DNA from: Daucus carota subsp. sativus
Taxonomy: Eukaryota; Streptophyta; Magnoliopsida; Apiales; Apiaceae
Direction: 5' to 3'
Assembly (NCBI RefSeq): GCF_001625215.2
Contig: NC_030383.2
Coordinates: 62,362,949-62,426,948, forward strand
Length of the DNA: 64,000 nucleotides
The stretch's first letter is position 1. Each line of letters starts with the position of its first letter. The translations under genes were made by a program, and so were the position numbers. Below, one piece after another: positions 23,951 to 35,122 of the stretch. The notes beneath the pieces were generated by a model that did no database searches, was not told the origin of the DNA, and was given only the letters and a program-made list of their open reading frames with translations.

Positions 23951-24563
23951 TAAAATGAATATTTGATACCTGTTTTTTATATATTATTTTATTTGTTAAT
24001 TATTTTTATTTTTTGATTCCTATTTATTAGTTAAAAATTATTATTCTTTTAAAATATTGAAACTCGGAATCTTTCATTTAGATATAATAGCATTCATAAA
24101 AAATGTGCGAAACTCAATATATAATATTTTCAAAATTTCAATTAATAATAAAATGATATTTTTGATACAAATTGATATATTTGGACGAAACTGAGTGAAC
24201 TTTTTATATTTATCTCAACTAGTGAATCCTGCGTATGACAAAGACAACAGTTACATACACAAACACTACTGTATACTTACAGAGTGATAAAAGCTTTGTT
24301 TAATCTGTATCTATTCTGGGGTTTTGTGGATTCTCTGAGCTAAGAGAAGCAAAGCCTTCTCTTTCCCAGTCTCTTCTTCATGGAGATTACACAAATCTAG
24401 TGGTTTTTACAGCTCTCAAGCTCACTCTAAGGTCTGTTTTTTTTTTTTTTTTTCAGTGCTCAATTGAATCTGATATTCCCATTGTTGTGTTGTTATTGAT
24501 TAATATGAAGTTGTAGTTGAGTTGGGTATTCTTTGAAGTTTGATCAAGTTCTTGAATATTAGA

Positions 24564-24772
24564 GATGGGTTTTTTACCATTTTGTTTGTTTGTGTTTTCT
24601 TGATGATTGTTGAGTTAAAGTTTTGATTTTTAGTGTTTTTGGTGGAGTGGTTTGGTTGGAGAAGATGGGGTTTTTACCATTTTATTTGTTTTTGTTGTTG
24701 ATCTCTTGATGATTGTTGAGTTAAAGTTTGGATTTTTAGTGGTTTTGGTGGAGTGGTTTGGTTGGAGATTTT
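24564..24772 (+). repeat. Tandem duplication in WRKY leader, period 100 bp
   Basis: 24564-24663 and 24664-24772 are close copies, both running from GATGGGKTTTTTACCATTTT to GGTGGAGTGGTTTGGTTGGA. They lie just upstream of the WRKY start codon, in the 5' UTR or a leader intron. Confidence 0.85.
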
Positions 24773-24839
24773 TGAGTTTGTGAGATCAGGTGTTTTGGGC
24801 ATATTTTTATTTGATTTTGTTGTTTAGGGTGGTGAAAAA

Positions 24840-26503
24840 ATGGAGATTGAAGTTGCTAATAAAATGGCTGTGGAGAGTTGTCATAGAGTGCTGAGTTTGA
24901 TGGCTCAGCCCAAGGATCAGATTCAGTATAGGAATATGATGGTTGAAACTGGTGAAGCTGTGTCGAAATTCGAGAAAGTTGTTTCTTTACTCAATGCTGG
25001 TTTAGGGCATGCTAGAGTAAGGAGGGTTAAGAATTTTCATACCCCTTTACCTCAACACATACTTCTAGATAGTTCAGTTGGTAGAGCTGATTGCCAACCG
25101 AAAGCCCTTCAGCTTCTTTCGAATGATTTTCGTGAGAGCCCGGTTCTTGATTTGGGTTCAAATTTGAAGAGTAATCTTAGTTTGGGGAACTCATCATTGG
25201 ACTTGAGTTCGAATGGGAAGAACCCCCTTCAGGTTTCCCAACAGACGCCACCGTTGTCGAATTATCACTTTCTGCAACAAAAATATCAACTTCAGCAGCA
25301 ACAGTTGAAACAGCAAGCTGAAATGATGTATCGGCGGAGTAATAGTGGTATAAGCCTGAACTTTGACAGCTCTACCTGCACGCCCACCATGTCATCTAGT
25401 AGGTCGTTTATGTCCTCACTGAGCGTCGATGGGAGTGTGGCCAATTTGGACGGTAATGCTTTTCATTTGATAGGAGCGTCCCGTTCTTTGGATCAAAGCT
25501 CATACCAGCACAAACGGAGGTGCTCTGCCAAAGGAGATGATGGTAGTGTGAAATGTGGAAGTAGTGGTAGATGTCACTGTTCAAAGAAGAGGTTAATGCT
25601 TGTTTATATCTTATATCTCACATTCTATTGGTTTGCTTACCTTCTATTGTTTACAGCTTCTTATTGTTGCTTCTCCTTTTCAACACTTAACAGGAAACAT
25701 CGGGTAAAGAGATCAATCAAAGTACCTGCTATAAGCAACAAGCTTGCAGACATCCCTCCTGATGAATACTCATGGAGGAAATATGGGCAGAAGCCCATCA
25801 AGGGTTCTCCGCATCCAAGGTATATTGATTGTCTTCTCTATTTTGAGACGTTATTAGATTGTATGGAATGCTTTATGCACTGTATATTACCATATTTTGC
25901 TATGAATTTGGTAGTCAATGTGCTAGCTAGTTCAGTGTATTTTGGTTGGTGCAAAAGATCTTTGCTTTTTCCCTCTTTCGTTGTGTGCTTGTTGTTTATC
26001 TTGATGATTGTCTGATTGATATATAATCTTATGAAGTTTGTGGCGGTACTAAGAAAGCTTGCGATTGAACTAAAAAGCGGAGATAATTCCTTCTTTCTAA
26101 ACATGAAAGATTGCACCCATTATGTATCAACTGATTTGCAATGTAGATTATATACCAGCAAAGACAAAAAATTGCTATAGTTATTTCTGAGCTTCTGGCG
26201 CTAAGCTACAAAAGAGTTCTACTTTGCAGTTTATATTTCTTCAATAGTGTTGATAAAAATCTAGTTTAAATTACACAATCTATTGATTTACAATCATTGT
26301 TAAGCTTCGTCATCCAATTTTGTAAATCTAATGAGAATTTATTATTTGGTTTGTGCAGAGGTTACTATAAATGTAGCAGCATGAGAGGGTGCCCTGCAAG
26401 GAAACATGTGGAGAGGTGCTTGGAAGAGCCTTCTATGCTAATCGTCACGTATGAAGGCGAGCATAACCACCCTAGGTTGCCGGTCCCATCGACAACCACA
26501 TAG
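24840..26503 (+). CDS. WRKY21: WRKY transcription factor, group IId (3 exons)
   Basis: Exons: 24840-25591, 25694-25819, 26359-26503; 1023 nt, 340 aa. The N-terminus [13 protein letters not shown] and the C-motif-like [20 protein letters not shown] (calmodulin-binding region of group IId) are present. So is the plant zinc-cluster segment [20 protein letters not shown] just before the WRKY domain. WRKYGQK is at residues 278-284, then the zinc ligands C-x5-C (YKCSSMRGC) and HxH (GEHNHP). The second intron falls at the conserved PR/GYYK position of group IId genes. Overall closest to the WRKY21/39/74 clade; the exact orthologue is not settled. It binds W-box DNA in the nucleus. A longer open frame reading through both introns is misleading: exon 1 ends at 25591. 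A leader intron upstream of 24840 is likely. Confidence 0.92.
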
Positions 26504-26928
26504 AACTACATAAAAGGTCGGTACAAAAACTTTTGTTGCTCAACATATAGCAGACTGATGAAACAAGAAAGAGGCTTCGAGGGAGGGAAGGGCAAACACA
26601 ATAGGTAGAATTTTGTAAAATTGGTGATTTTGGTTGTAAAACAAGTTGATCTCAAATGGCTTTGAATCTACCGGTAGTTTGAAGATATCGAACCCTGTTT
26701 CCTATCTTTTGTTAGCTTAGTTGTTACCTGGTAGAATTTATTATGACTTTCGGTATGATTGTTTAATATCTTGTTACCTTGTGAAATTGCAAATGTGGTT
26801 CTGGTTTCGTTATCCTCTTTGGATGTTGTTCAGGATTTTTCCACGGGGCTCTGATGCTAAGTAACCAGTCCATATAAAATTTTAATGTGTTAGTGGATGT
26901 GATTTAGTTAAAAATATACGATTCGAAT

Positions 26929-27150
26929 CCATTTCTAATTTGTCTATCTTAAATTCGAATTTCATCTACAAATATACTAGTCGAATCGATTTCAAATTTA
27001 GTCTACCTCAAATTCGAATCGATTTCGAATTTAGTCCATCTCAAATTCGAATCGATTTCGAATTTAGTCCATCTCAAATTCGATATTAATCTACAAATAT
27101 ACAATTCGAATCTATTTCGAATTTAATCTACCTCAAATTTGATTTTAATC
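26929..27150 (+). repeat. About 35-bp tandem repeat array in cyclin promoter
   Basis: Five or six imperfect copies of a unit containing ATTCGAATCGATTTCGAATT and TAGTCYAYCTCAA lie in tandem. They end about 20 bp before the TATA box of the cyclin gene. Confidence 0.8.
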
Positions 27151-27168
27151 GTGATTCATCTGAAAATT

Positions 27169-27176
27169 TATAAATA
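27169..27176 (+). promoter_or_regulatory. TATA box of cyclin gene
   Basis: TATAAATA, 83 bp before the start codon at 27259 and directly after the tandem repeat array. Confidence 0.6.
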
Positions 27177-27258
27177 CCGTAGTTCAGTTATCACACACAC
27201 AGAACTACAGAAGTTCAATTTTTTCTCAGCCAGCGTTTCCTACTGAATCTGAAGAATC

Positions 27259-28350
27259 ATGCTGAAAGACTTGGCCGATATTACCACCGGAATGATAAAA
27301 CGATCTACGATGTCGTTCACTTGTTCAAGCTATAATTCCATGTCTACTAGCGATCACTCGAAGATCCCACAAGTTGAACAATGTGATGTTGATGTTGAAG
27401 CCGATGAAAGGAACTCATGTAGCCAACTCGAGTTTTCACAAGACACGAAGAAACCAGCTGCTGCTGAACTGGAAAGAAGCGATGACGAGGTTTTTGAAAT
27501 CACTGACAAGTTCATGAACCTGCAATTATGTGCAACCATGGTCCGTGATATATACAAGAACCTCAGAGCTTCAGAGGTGCAGAAAAGGCCTTCGACGGAT
27601 TACATGGTGAAGGTGCAGAGAGACATTAGTATCACGGCTCGTGCAATTTTAGTTGATTGGCTTGTGGATGTTGCAGAGACATATAGGCTTGATTCTGAGA
27701 CACTGTACCTGACTGTTAACTATCTGGACCGCTATCTTTCAGGCAACACGACGGATACAGAAACGTTCCAATTGCTCGGGGTTGCTTGCCTGATGATTGC
27801 CTCAAAATACGAGGACATTGATTCCCCCTCCCTGACAATGTTCTGTGACATAACAGATAACACTTACACTGAGGACGAGGTTCTGCAGATGGAGTCTAGT
27901 GTTCTGAATTTTTTAAAGTACGAATTGACAGTCCCGACGGTTAGATCCTTTTTAAGCCTGTTTGTTTGTGCTGATCAAGCAGTCACCGAGGACCAGTGGA
28001 TTGAGTTTGAGTTAGAGTGTCTGAGCAGCTACTTAGCGGAGCTATCTCTTCTGGATTACCGTATGCTCTGTTATGCTCCGTCAATGATTGCTGCATCGTC
28101 AGTTTTCTTGGCCAAATATATGCTTTTCCCATCGCGGAGACCCTGGAACTCAGAATTGCAGCAGTACACTCTTTACAAGCCTTCGGATGTTTTGAAATGT
28201 GTTAGAGCACTGCATTGTCTTTGCTGCGACAGTGAGGTACGGAGTAGTTTGCCAGCAATCCGAGTTAAATACAGCCGACATGAATTCGAGTGTGTTGCGA
28301 TGAAGTTCTGCAGGCCATGGATACCTCAAGAATACTTTCAGGATTTATGA
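27259..28350 (+). CDS. CYCA1: A1-type cyclin, intronless (probable retrogene)
   Basis: A single uninterrupted frame of 363 aa. It has a cyclin N domain (about residues 90-225) with LCATMVRDIYKNLRASE, ILVDWLVDVAE and LYLTVNYLDRYLSGN, and a cyclin C domain (about 227-345) with ELSLLDYRMLCYAPSMIAAS and RPWNSELQQYTLYKPSD. These are A1-cyclin signatures. A-type cyclins activate CDKs in S phase and mitosis. Family members normally have many introns and about 450-500 aa with an N-terminal RxxLxxIxN destruction box. This one has no introns, a short N-terminus and no convincing D-box. The canonical MRAIL reads ARAIL (residues 127-131) and KYEE reads KYED. The frame and conserved core are intact, so it may be functional; a retrogene with altered regulation is the likeliest reading. 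Confidence 0.88.
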   Translation: MLKDLADITTGMIKRSTMSFTCSSYNSMSTSDHSKIPQVEQCDVDVEADERNSCSQLEFSQDTKKPAAAELERSDDEVFEITDKFMNLQLCATMVRDIYKNLRASEVQKRPSTDYMVKVQRDISITARAILVDWLVDVAETYRLDSETLYLTVNYLDRYLSGNTTDTETFQLLGVACLMIASKYEDIDSPSLTMFCDITDNTYTEDEVLQMESSVLNFLKYELTVPTVRSFLSLFVCADQAVTEDQWIEFELECLSSYLAELSLLDYRMLCYAPSMIAASSVFLAKYMLFPSRRPWNSELQQYTLYKPSDVLKCVRALHCLCCDSEVRSSLPAIRVKYSRHEFECVAMKFCRPWIPQEYFQDL

Positions 28351-29135
28351 GGCTACTCTCTCGGTTCTTGAATATCTGGATTTAGTCTTAGAATGGTGTT
28401 GTAGGCGTTGGTAGTTGAATATTAGTAGCATACATTCAATGAAATAATTGTTTGATGATATAAATTTTAGAATGAATCAGTTTTTCGTTCAATGATACTC
28501 TAATCTCAACATCGTACTATCTGTCATACAAATCGAAAATTTAAAATCAAGTATAAAAATATCGATAATAATATGCTATAACATTCGTATGCAATCTAAC
28601 AAAAAATGTGACAAAATACAAATATCCGATTTTTATTATTAAAAGTTCGCTTTCTCCAAAATAATGAAAAAATGAGACAAAGTATACTATGGCATTATCA
28701 TAAATATTTTTAATTCCAGAAATCGGCAAACTAATATATTTGAAATTTGTTGTGATAAAAAAATTAAACTAGACCACCAGCGATAAATAATATAAGTAGT
28801 GTTATCACAAATATATTTTATGAGATCAGTTTTTCTAGTTTTTCTAATATGACAAATCGGATATATTATTTTTCAGGATTATATAATACGTTAATACTAT
28901 TACATATTACTCTATTAGATTGTCCAGTAAATAATTATAAACTTCACCATTTTCTACATCTGTATATAATGAATTTAAATGAAATCAACCAAAAGTATAA
29001 GAATTTACTAAAAATAGAAATAAAATCAACTAGGATCCGAATATTCAGTTTTATTACAATTCATTTATGTCCCCTATCATACAAAAAAGGACTTCTGTAA
29101 TTATTTGCATTTTTATTTTTTATTTTAATGTTGCT
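28351..29135. other. AT-rich spacer
   Basis: Cyclin 3' end to about 28480, then AT-rich spacer. Nothing else recognised. Confidence 0.5.
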
Positions 29136-29705
29136 GTTGGAGTTTGTTTAGTTGTACGTGGTGATTACTGGGTCCTTTTGATCTATCAAGCTGCATTTGC
29201 AGGTATAAATTATCTAGTATTTTAATTTTTTTTAATGTCTCTGCATGTTTGTGAATATTAGAATGTAGATAAGTTTGTTGCACTGCAATTTTGTTTGCTT
29301 TGTGTTGTTTGTTGGTTGTCCTGATGTAGGTTGGAATGCTCGAGATTCGTTACGTTATACTGGGTGTTCGGGTCAGCTTCGTGTGCATTGACATGTGTGA
29401 TTATTTTGTTGTTCTTGATTTAGGGTTTGGATTTATTTTTAATTTTGTTATATTTGTTGTGTAATAAATGTGGAGCTCTGCAATGCATTAACCTTGAAAT
29501 CAATCAATGTATAGAATTTATTTTGTAAGAATGTTAGATTACGGGGTTTTATTGCGTGATATTTGAATTTTTGTTGAACTTGACCCAGTTAAAAAATGTA
29601 GGGGGATAATGTATTTTTGTTATTTCTTGATTTTACAGTGTTGAGGATTTGGGATTTGGTGGTATGATGTTTAGTTAATAGGGGGGATTGAGGATGATTT
29701 TGTGA

Positions 29706-29908
29706 TTTGGTGAATCGGGTTTGGAATGTGATATCTGGAGGTACTTTTCGCGATATGGCAGTGTCAGGGTATTCTTCGATGAATTCTGGGAGGAATTTGA
29801 ATGTAATTTGCTGAATCGGATTTGGAATGTGATATCTGGAGGTACTGTTTCGCGATATGGCAGTGTCAGGGTATTCTTCGATGAATTCTGGGAGGAATTT
29901 GAACGGAT
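29706..29908 (+). repeat. Tandem duplication spanning a start codon
   Basis: 29706-29806 and 29807-29908 are near-identical, with one inserted base and a few substitutions. Each copy contains GGAATGTGATATCTGGAGGT and the start ATGGCAGTGTCAGGG. The second copy supplies the start of the GTD-domain protein. Confidence 0.92.
29755..29814 (+). CDS. Upstream ORF made by duplication of the main start
   Basis: The first copy of the duplicated start encodes a 19-aa frame, MAVSGYSSMNSGRNLNVIC, then TGA. Its first 16 residues equal the N-terminus of the main protein starting at 29857, 102 bp downstream in the same frame. If both ATGs are in the mRNA, this is a uORF whose stop precedes the main start. 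Translation is not demonstrated. Confidence 0.5.
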   Translation: MAVSGYSSMNSGRNLNVIC

Positions 29909-32265
29909 TTATGACTATTCTGTCATCTGCTGCTTGTGAGTGGTTTTTAATGTTTCTGATCTTGGTTTATGGGGGATTTTCGCACTTGCTGACAAAATTT
30001 GCGTGGTATTGTGAGTTGGAAACTCCTTGTTTGTTATGCTCAAGGCTTGATCATGTATTTGGGGAAGGACCTGGATACTACCGGATTCTACTATGCACTA
30101 ATCACAGAGAGGAAATTTCATCGACTATATATTGTCAGATTCATGATAAGCTTTGTGATCTTGGAGAGATGTGTGAAGAATGCTTCACGTCAACTGCAAT
30201 GCAGAACAGGCTTAGCTCAGGATCGTACAAGATAATGATGGGGAGATCAGGGATTGATTTTGAGCGTGGTGGTTTCCAGAGTCCTTATATTAGAAATAAT
30301 TTTCTACCTCTAGCAAGGGAATGTGTGTGTTGCAATAAGCCACTGAAAACTAAAACAAAGGCTCAGAGATTGCTCCAGAAGACTCCAGTTGGGCTTGGTG
30401 CTTCTAGAGCTAATGTTCGGCCTCCTCTGCCTCGTATGCCTGGGCGTAGCCGCTTGAGCTACCGGGATAACTTGAAAAAGATTAGGGAAAATATGTCAGA
30501 CTCAGCTACATCTCCTCGTAGCAGGACTGCTGAGAAGATGATGTCGTATGCAGGTTATGCTGAACTAAAATTCAATTCTAATCCTAATTCTGAGTCAGAG
30601 TCAGACTTCCCATATTCTGATGACGATGATGGAAGTTCTACCAGCCAATATAAATTTGAACCCAGCGATTCTTTTTTTGCTCAGTTGAGCTCAGATTATC
30701 ATGCCAGAAAAGCCAAGCCTTCATCTACACCGCCACCAGAGCTAACTTTTCCAGATGATGTTACTTCATCATCCAACATCGTCAAAGGTCCTAGGGGTGA
30801 ATCAGCGGAGACTTTAAAATCTTCTCTCTCTCGGATATCTAGTATGAATAGATTATCTGATCATATGTTGCCAAAGGTTGTCCCTCCCAAGTCCAATGCA
30901 GCTGAAACCCCTCTTGAAGTTTCACCAGATAAAGCATCAACAATGATTGCAACTCAAGCAGATTTGATAAAAGAAACTGCTTCATCGAACGATGCAGATA
31001 TTAGTGATCTCAGTAAGACAGGTGTAACTAATAAAGGAAGAGATGTACCAAGTCCGCTGCCTGCACAAGAAGCAAATAGTGATTCTGTCAAAGTTGATAA
31101 CACAGAAAATTTGCAGCCACCAGTAAGTAATTCTTCTAGCCCAGAAGGGATTCGGGTTATTAAGAAATCTGCTTCAATAGATAAATTTGATTCTGATTAT
31201 GAATCTGTTGACATTAGTATTGTCCCTGAAATTCAAGGTGAAGATATTGTAGATCGGTTAAAGCGACAAATTGACTATGACAAAAAAATACTCAGTTCTT
31301 TGCACAAGGAACTGGAGGAGGAAAGAAATGCATCTGAAATATCTGCAAGTCAGGCAATGGCTATGATCACAAAGTTGCAAGAGGAGAAGTCAGAACTGCG
31401 GATGGAATCTGCGCAGCGCTTGAGAATTATGGAGGAACAGGCAGAATACGATATGGAAGCTCTGAATAAGGCTGATGAACTACTCGTTGAAAAGGAGATG
31501 TTGATACTAGAACTGGAAACAGAACTAGAATATTACAGGAATAACATGGATGAATCTATATTGGGGAATCAGACTGGTGAAACCTCCAAACGAAAAGAGG
31601 GAAACAAGAAACTTTTAAATTATGAAGTACCAGAGATTGATGCTGATGCTAATTCCCCTTCTGAATCAAGATCTGTCCAAACATATGAAGGGGGTGACAA
31701 ATTTACCTATGATATGTCTTCTTTCTTTGATTTTGTGGATGAAAAGAAATATATTACGCAATGTTTAAAAAATCTAGAGAGAAAGCTTCACCAACTTTCT
31801 GCTAATGCGGCATCCAGTGGCACCCTTAATGGCATGCATTCTGCACATATTACAGATGCAAAAGAAAGCACAGATGAAAAGGAAAGGGTAGAGGGAAATT
31901 TTACTGATAGAGAGGCTAAAGCTGACCGCCAGGATGAAAACATTGGCATTGATGCAACTAGAACGCATGGAAACCCTTCTACTCATGATGAGAATACTCC
32001 TTCAGTTGAGGACAGACATCATATTAGTGAAGAAAGCCATTCTGATCATCAAAAAAGAGTGGAACACGGTGAACAAATTGATTTGGGTACTCTTGAACAT
32101 GAAATTTCGGACCTTAATGAAAGGTTAGAAGCGCTTGAGGTAGACCATGAAATCCTTGAGCATAGTGTTAACAGTCTTCGAGGTGGAAAAGAGGGAGTCC
32201 AATTCCTTCAAGAGATAGCTGGCCAGCTCCAGGAATTGAGAAAAGTCGAGTTTGGAGAAAAATGA
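29857..32265 (+). CDS. Myosin-binding (GTD/DUF593 domain) membrane protein
   Basis: One exon encodes 802 aa. A hydrophobic segment (about residues 28-48, EWFLMFLILVYGG) is followed at once by the family's cysteine-rich stretch CELETPCLLCSRLDH and further Cys/His residues to about 120. The middle is Ser-rich and low-complexity. The GTD-binding (DUF593) coiled coil is at about 460-560 (DRLKRQIDYDKKILSSLHKE, ELETELEYYRNN), and a second coiled coil lies near the C-terminus (EHEISDLNERLEALEVDHEI). The family (MyoB/zein-binding) anchors class XI myosins to vesicles through the globular tail domain; the layout fits MyoB1-3. The start was chosen because the hydrophobic anchor follows it directly. The leader contains the duplicated start and uORF. 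Confidence 0.9.
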   Translation: MAVSGYSSMNSGRNLNGFMTILSSAACEWFLMFLILVYGGFSHLLTKFAWYCELETPCLLCSRLDHVFGEGPGYYRILLCTNHREEISSTIYCQIHDKLCDLGEMCEECFTSTAMQNRLSSGSYKIMMGRSGIDFERGGFQSPYIRNNFLPLARECVCCNKPLKTKTKAQRLLQKTPVGLGASRANVRPPLPRMPGRSRLSYRDNLKKIRENMSDSATSPRSRTAEKMMSYAGYAELKFNSNPNSESESDFPYSDDDDGSSTSQYKFEPSDSFFAQLSSDYHARKAKPSSTPPPELTFPDDVTSSSNIVKGPRGESAETLKSSLSRISSMNRLSDHMLPKVVPPKSNAAETPLEVSPDKASTMIATQADLIKETASSNDADISDLSKTGVTNKGRDVPSPLPAQEANSDSVKVDNTENLQPPVSNSSSPEGIRVIKKSASIDKFDSDYESVDISIVPEIQGEDIVDRLKRQIDYDKKILSSLHKELEEERNASEISASQAMAMITKLQEEKSELRMESAQRLRIMEEQAEYDMEALNKADELLVEKEMLILELETELEYYRNNMDESILGNQTGETSKRKEGNKKLLNYEVPEIDADANSPSESRSVQTYEGGDKFTYDMSSFFDFVDEKKYITQCLKNLERKLHQLSANAASSGTLNGMHSAHITDAKESTDEKERVEGNFTDREAKADRQDENIGIDATRTHGNPSTHDENTPSVEDRHHISEESHSDHQKRVEHGEQIDLGTLEHEISDLNERLEALEVDHEILEHSVNSLRGGKEGVQFLQEIAGQLQELRKVEFGEK

Positions 32266-32613
32266 TTATTATGTCTCTCAATGCTGCATCATAAAGCGTG
32301 GAAGGTTAGATTTTGCTGTACAATCTTAGGTGATTGTAATTGTTTTAATAATATATCATCTGGTTTAGAAATTATCTCAGCCATAACCAAGTATACGTTG
32401 CTTGTAAATCCTCACATTTTTGTCTATTTTTTTATCGTCTCGTAATGATCATATGAGTTGCAGTAGAAATATCTTGTGATGCAACACAATACGACCCATG
32501 GTTACATATATTTCCGTTTGTACTCAAAAACTGCATGCTTGGATGATTATGTAAACTCTCTTTTTCTCCCAGTATATTTTTAAGTATTGTGTAGATATTA
32601 TGATGCATGGATT

Positions 32614-32657
<44 letters not shown>

Positions 32658-34583
32658 ATTAATTATGAGAAAGGCTTTCAAAATCCTGTGTTTTAGGCTT
32701 GCTAAAAAATATGTTGTAATTGAGTTCAATTTTTTAAGAGCTTACTTTTCTGGAGCTGTGCTCTCTAGGTTAAGCTAAGGAATTTTAGATTGTAGAAACC
32801 GTGGGTTCAAATATCCTAGAAATCCTAGGATATCAGGGAGTTGTGTTATAAAGGCTTGTAATGTGTTGTTTTTGAGTAATTATATAATCACACACCAAGC
32901 TCTTGGGGTATCAAGAAATTAGTCATAATGAAGTTAGGGGTCGAAACTAAAGTGATATTCACTGGCTTATTTTAAAGTTATTTACGTTTTGTAGTTGCAT
33001 ATGATCACACAGCATACTTCTTCTTTTTCCTATCTGAATCTTCAAAGTACCAAGTAGCCGTTTACAATCCTGTCATTCGACTGCATTAAGTTGGTAAAAT
33101 CTTAAAAATAACAATTTAGACATGACACCTCTGACCTATGCACCCTCCTTTAAGGTTCTGCAATTTAGGACATGTTGTTGATTAAGAAATAAGTTCTTAG
33201 CTTCTGCACTTTCAGATATGTTGTTAATCACGAAATAAGTTCTTATATATTAATGTAGATCCACATTTCATAATTTGATCTTATAAAGTTAGTAAGGATT
33301 CTTCTCCGAACTTTATGATACACTAAATAACTTCCAGAGCAATTCATTTGGCTATTACTGGATTCCCTCTAAGTGTGTGCTAAACCTCTATCAAGTGGTA
33401 GAATATCTTGCCATAAATCTCTAATTTTTTTTTCTTCTTCAGGTCAGCACTCAAAGGCACTCAGAGGAACCTGTAAATTGTCGAATCATTCAATAATCAA
33501 TGTTGAAGTGACACTGTATGGATAAGTTGCACCGTCTTTCTTATCTGTGAATAATGAGTTGCAAATTGCCAGAGCCAGACGCAATCAAGTGAAGTTCTTA
33601 CGCTATCTCTCTGGAGTAAGATATGGCTATCCTCATTCAACTAGTTGTCGAGTTTGAAAGGCTTTATTCCCATTTCACCTAGTTGGATTTGGTTTTCTTT
33701 TGCATGATGTCTCCGACATCGAATCTGCCTGGTCTAATATTACTATTGTTGTGTACCTTTAAGGTTTTTCCGCAATTCTCAGGGTTGCTCCCTTGCTTCT
33801 TAATGCACAGATGGTTTTCTGTTATGTTCTCAGTTCTAGACGAATCTTCACAGATTTTAATATTTTCATTGGCTCGTACTAATTTGATTCTGCAATAGAC
33901 CTTCTCCTTGTATTCTTGTGCTTGAACTGTTGCTGCTGGCAATAGAGAAGTTTTTTTTTCCAAATTCCTACTACTTAATTCTCACGGGCCTCCAAATATT
34001 TCTGAAAATTGACTGTTATTGTTTCTGAAAGTAGTTAGAATTCTTCTTTTTGCACTCTTTCGATATTGTGTCATGAAAATTGTTTCTTGCGGAATCAAGT
34101 GAGAGGAACATGCATTTCAACTTGCTTGATAGGATATTTATAAATAATGTTTTTCTAAATTTATATTAAAATATAAGATTATACTTTTATACAAAAGAAA
34201 GAAGTCAAAAAATTATTATTACAAATAAATTTACGGAATATATTAAAATACGTATGATAAATAAAGAGAAGTTTACAAAAATACTCATGTTTTCAAATTT
34301 ATTTTTATAAATATGATCGAAGATGTAAGTGATGTTACAACACAATTAATTTACCTTAATGACGTTGCAAATGAGATTAACATCATATTTTTAAGAATTT
34401 GATTATTGGCAAAAGTCCACAAATAACTGACTCACTCAATTTGGAATAGAAGAAATATGTTAATGCAGATCTGTTTCATCAAACATCTCCCTAAAATATA
34501 TGTTGTTGCAGGTCTGTTTCATCAAACATTTCAAAAATTATATTAAAATTCAAACAAAATAGATCCGAAAGAACCCGTTCATA
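32266..34583. other. 3' region of GTD protein gene and spacer
   Basis: The 3' UTR is followed by spacer with a poly-AT run at 32619-32655. A CTTCTTCAG acceptor-like site near 33440 could mark a spliced 3'-UTR exon, which I cannot confirm. No coding gene recognised. Confidence 0.4.
32619..32655. repeat. (AT)n microsatellite
   Basis: About 18 AT dinucleotides downstream of the GTD-domain gene. Confidence 0.9.
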
Positions 34584-34585
34584 TA

Positions 34586-34835
34586 CTCCCTCCGTCCCCT
34601 CCAATTCTTATCATTTAGAATGGAGTGTTCGGCACGCATTTTAAGACTCATATAAAGTATTGTTCCATAGCTTATTTCTAAAATTTTCTTTTTCTGAATA
34701 AAAATCTAATGTTTAAATTTTTATTCGAAAAAAAATATTATAAAAATAAGTTATAGAATTATATTGTATATGAGTCTTAAAATGCGTGTCGAGCCCTCCA
34801 TTCCAAATGATAAGAATTGGAGGGGACGGAAGAAG
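34586..34835. mobile_element. Stowaway-like MITE
   Basis: Starts CTCCCTCCGTCCCCTCCAAT and ends ATTGGAGGGGACGGAAGAAG with TA on both sides (34584-34585, 34836-34837). The arms pair over most of the 250 bp, including CTTATCATTT/AAATGATAAG and GCACGCATTTTAAGACTCAT. Confidence 0.75.
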
Positions 34836-35122
34836 TAGTTTAGTAAAATGTTCGATAAAGAGTCATAATCAAAACTCCTGCACGGCTACACTGAGTCTGG
34901 TTGCGTCCGTAAATCAAAAGATATTTAAAAAATCGATTAAAATATCCGAATGAAAGGGACAGGCTTCCTTGATCGACATGCTATTTGTAATCTAGTCATT
35001 GCTTACGACTGCATAATTATTTTGAAATTAGGCTGACTAGCAGTAGTAGTATGTACATGTCAAGTGTGAACAGCCTTGTTTGGTTTCAGATTGTTGAAGT
35101 ACACGTGGACCTGCGAAGTAAT

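Noticed and set aside
25592-26015. C-terminal extension of the WRKY frame with several hydrophobic stretches, as if membrane-anchored
   Set aside because: The hydrophobic stretches are intron 1 and intron 2 read through. GT-AG sites restore the conserved domain exactly.
32760-32825. tRNA-like segment with TAGGTTAAGCTAAGG and GTGGGTTCAAATAT
   Set aside because: The B-box-like part lacks the conserved C/T positions and no cloverleaf can be drawn, so it is neither a tRNA gene nor a defensible SINE.
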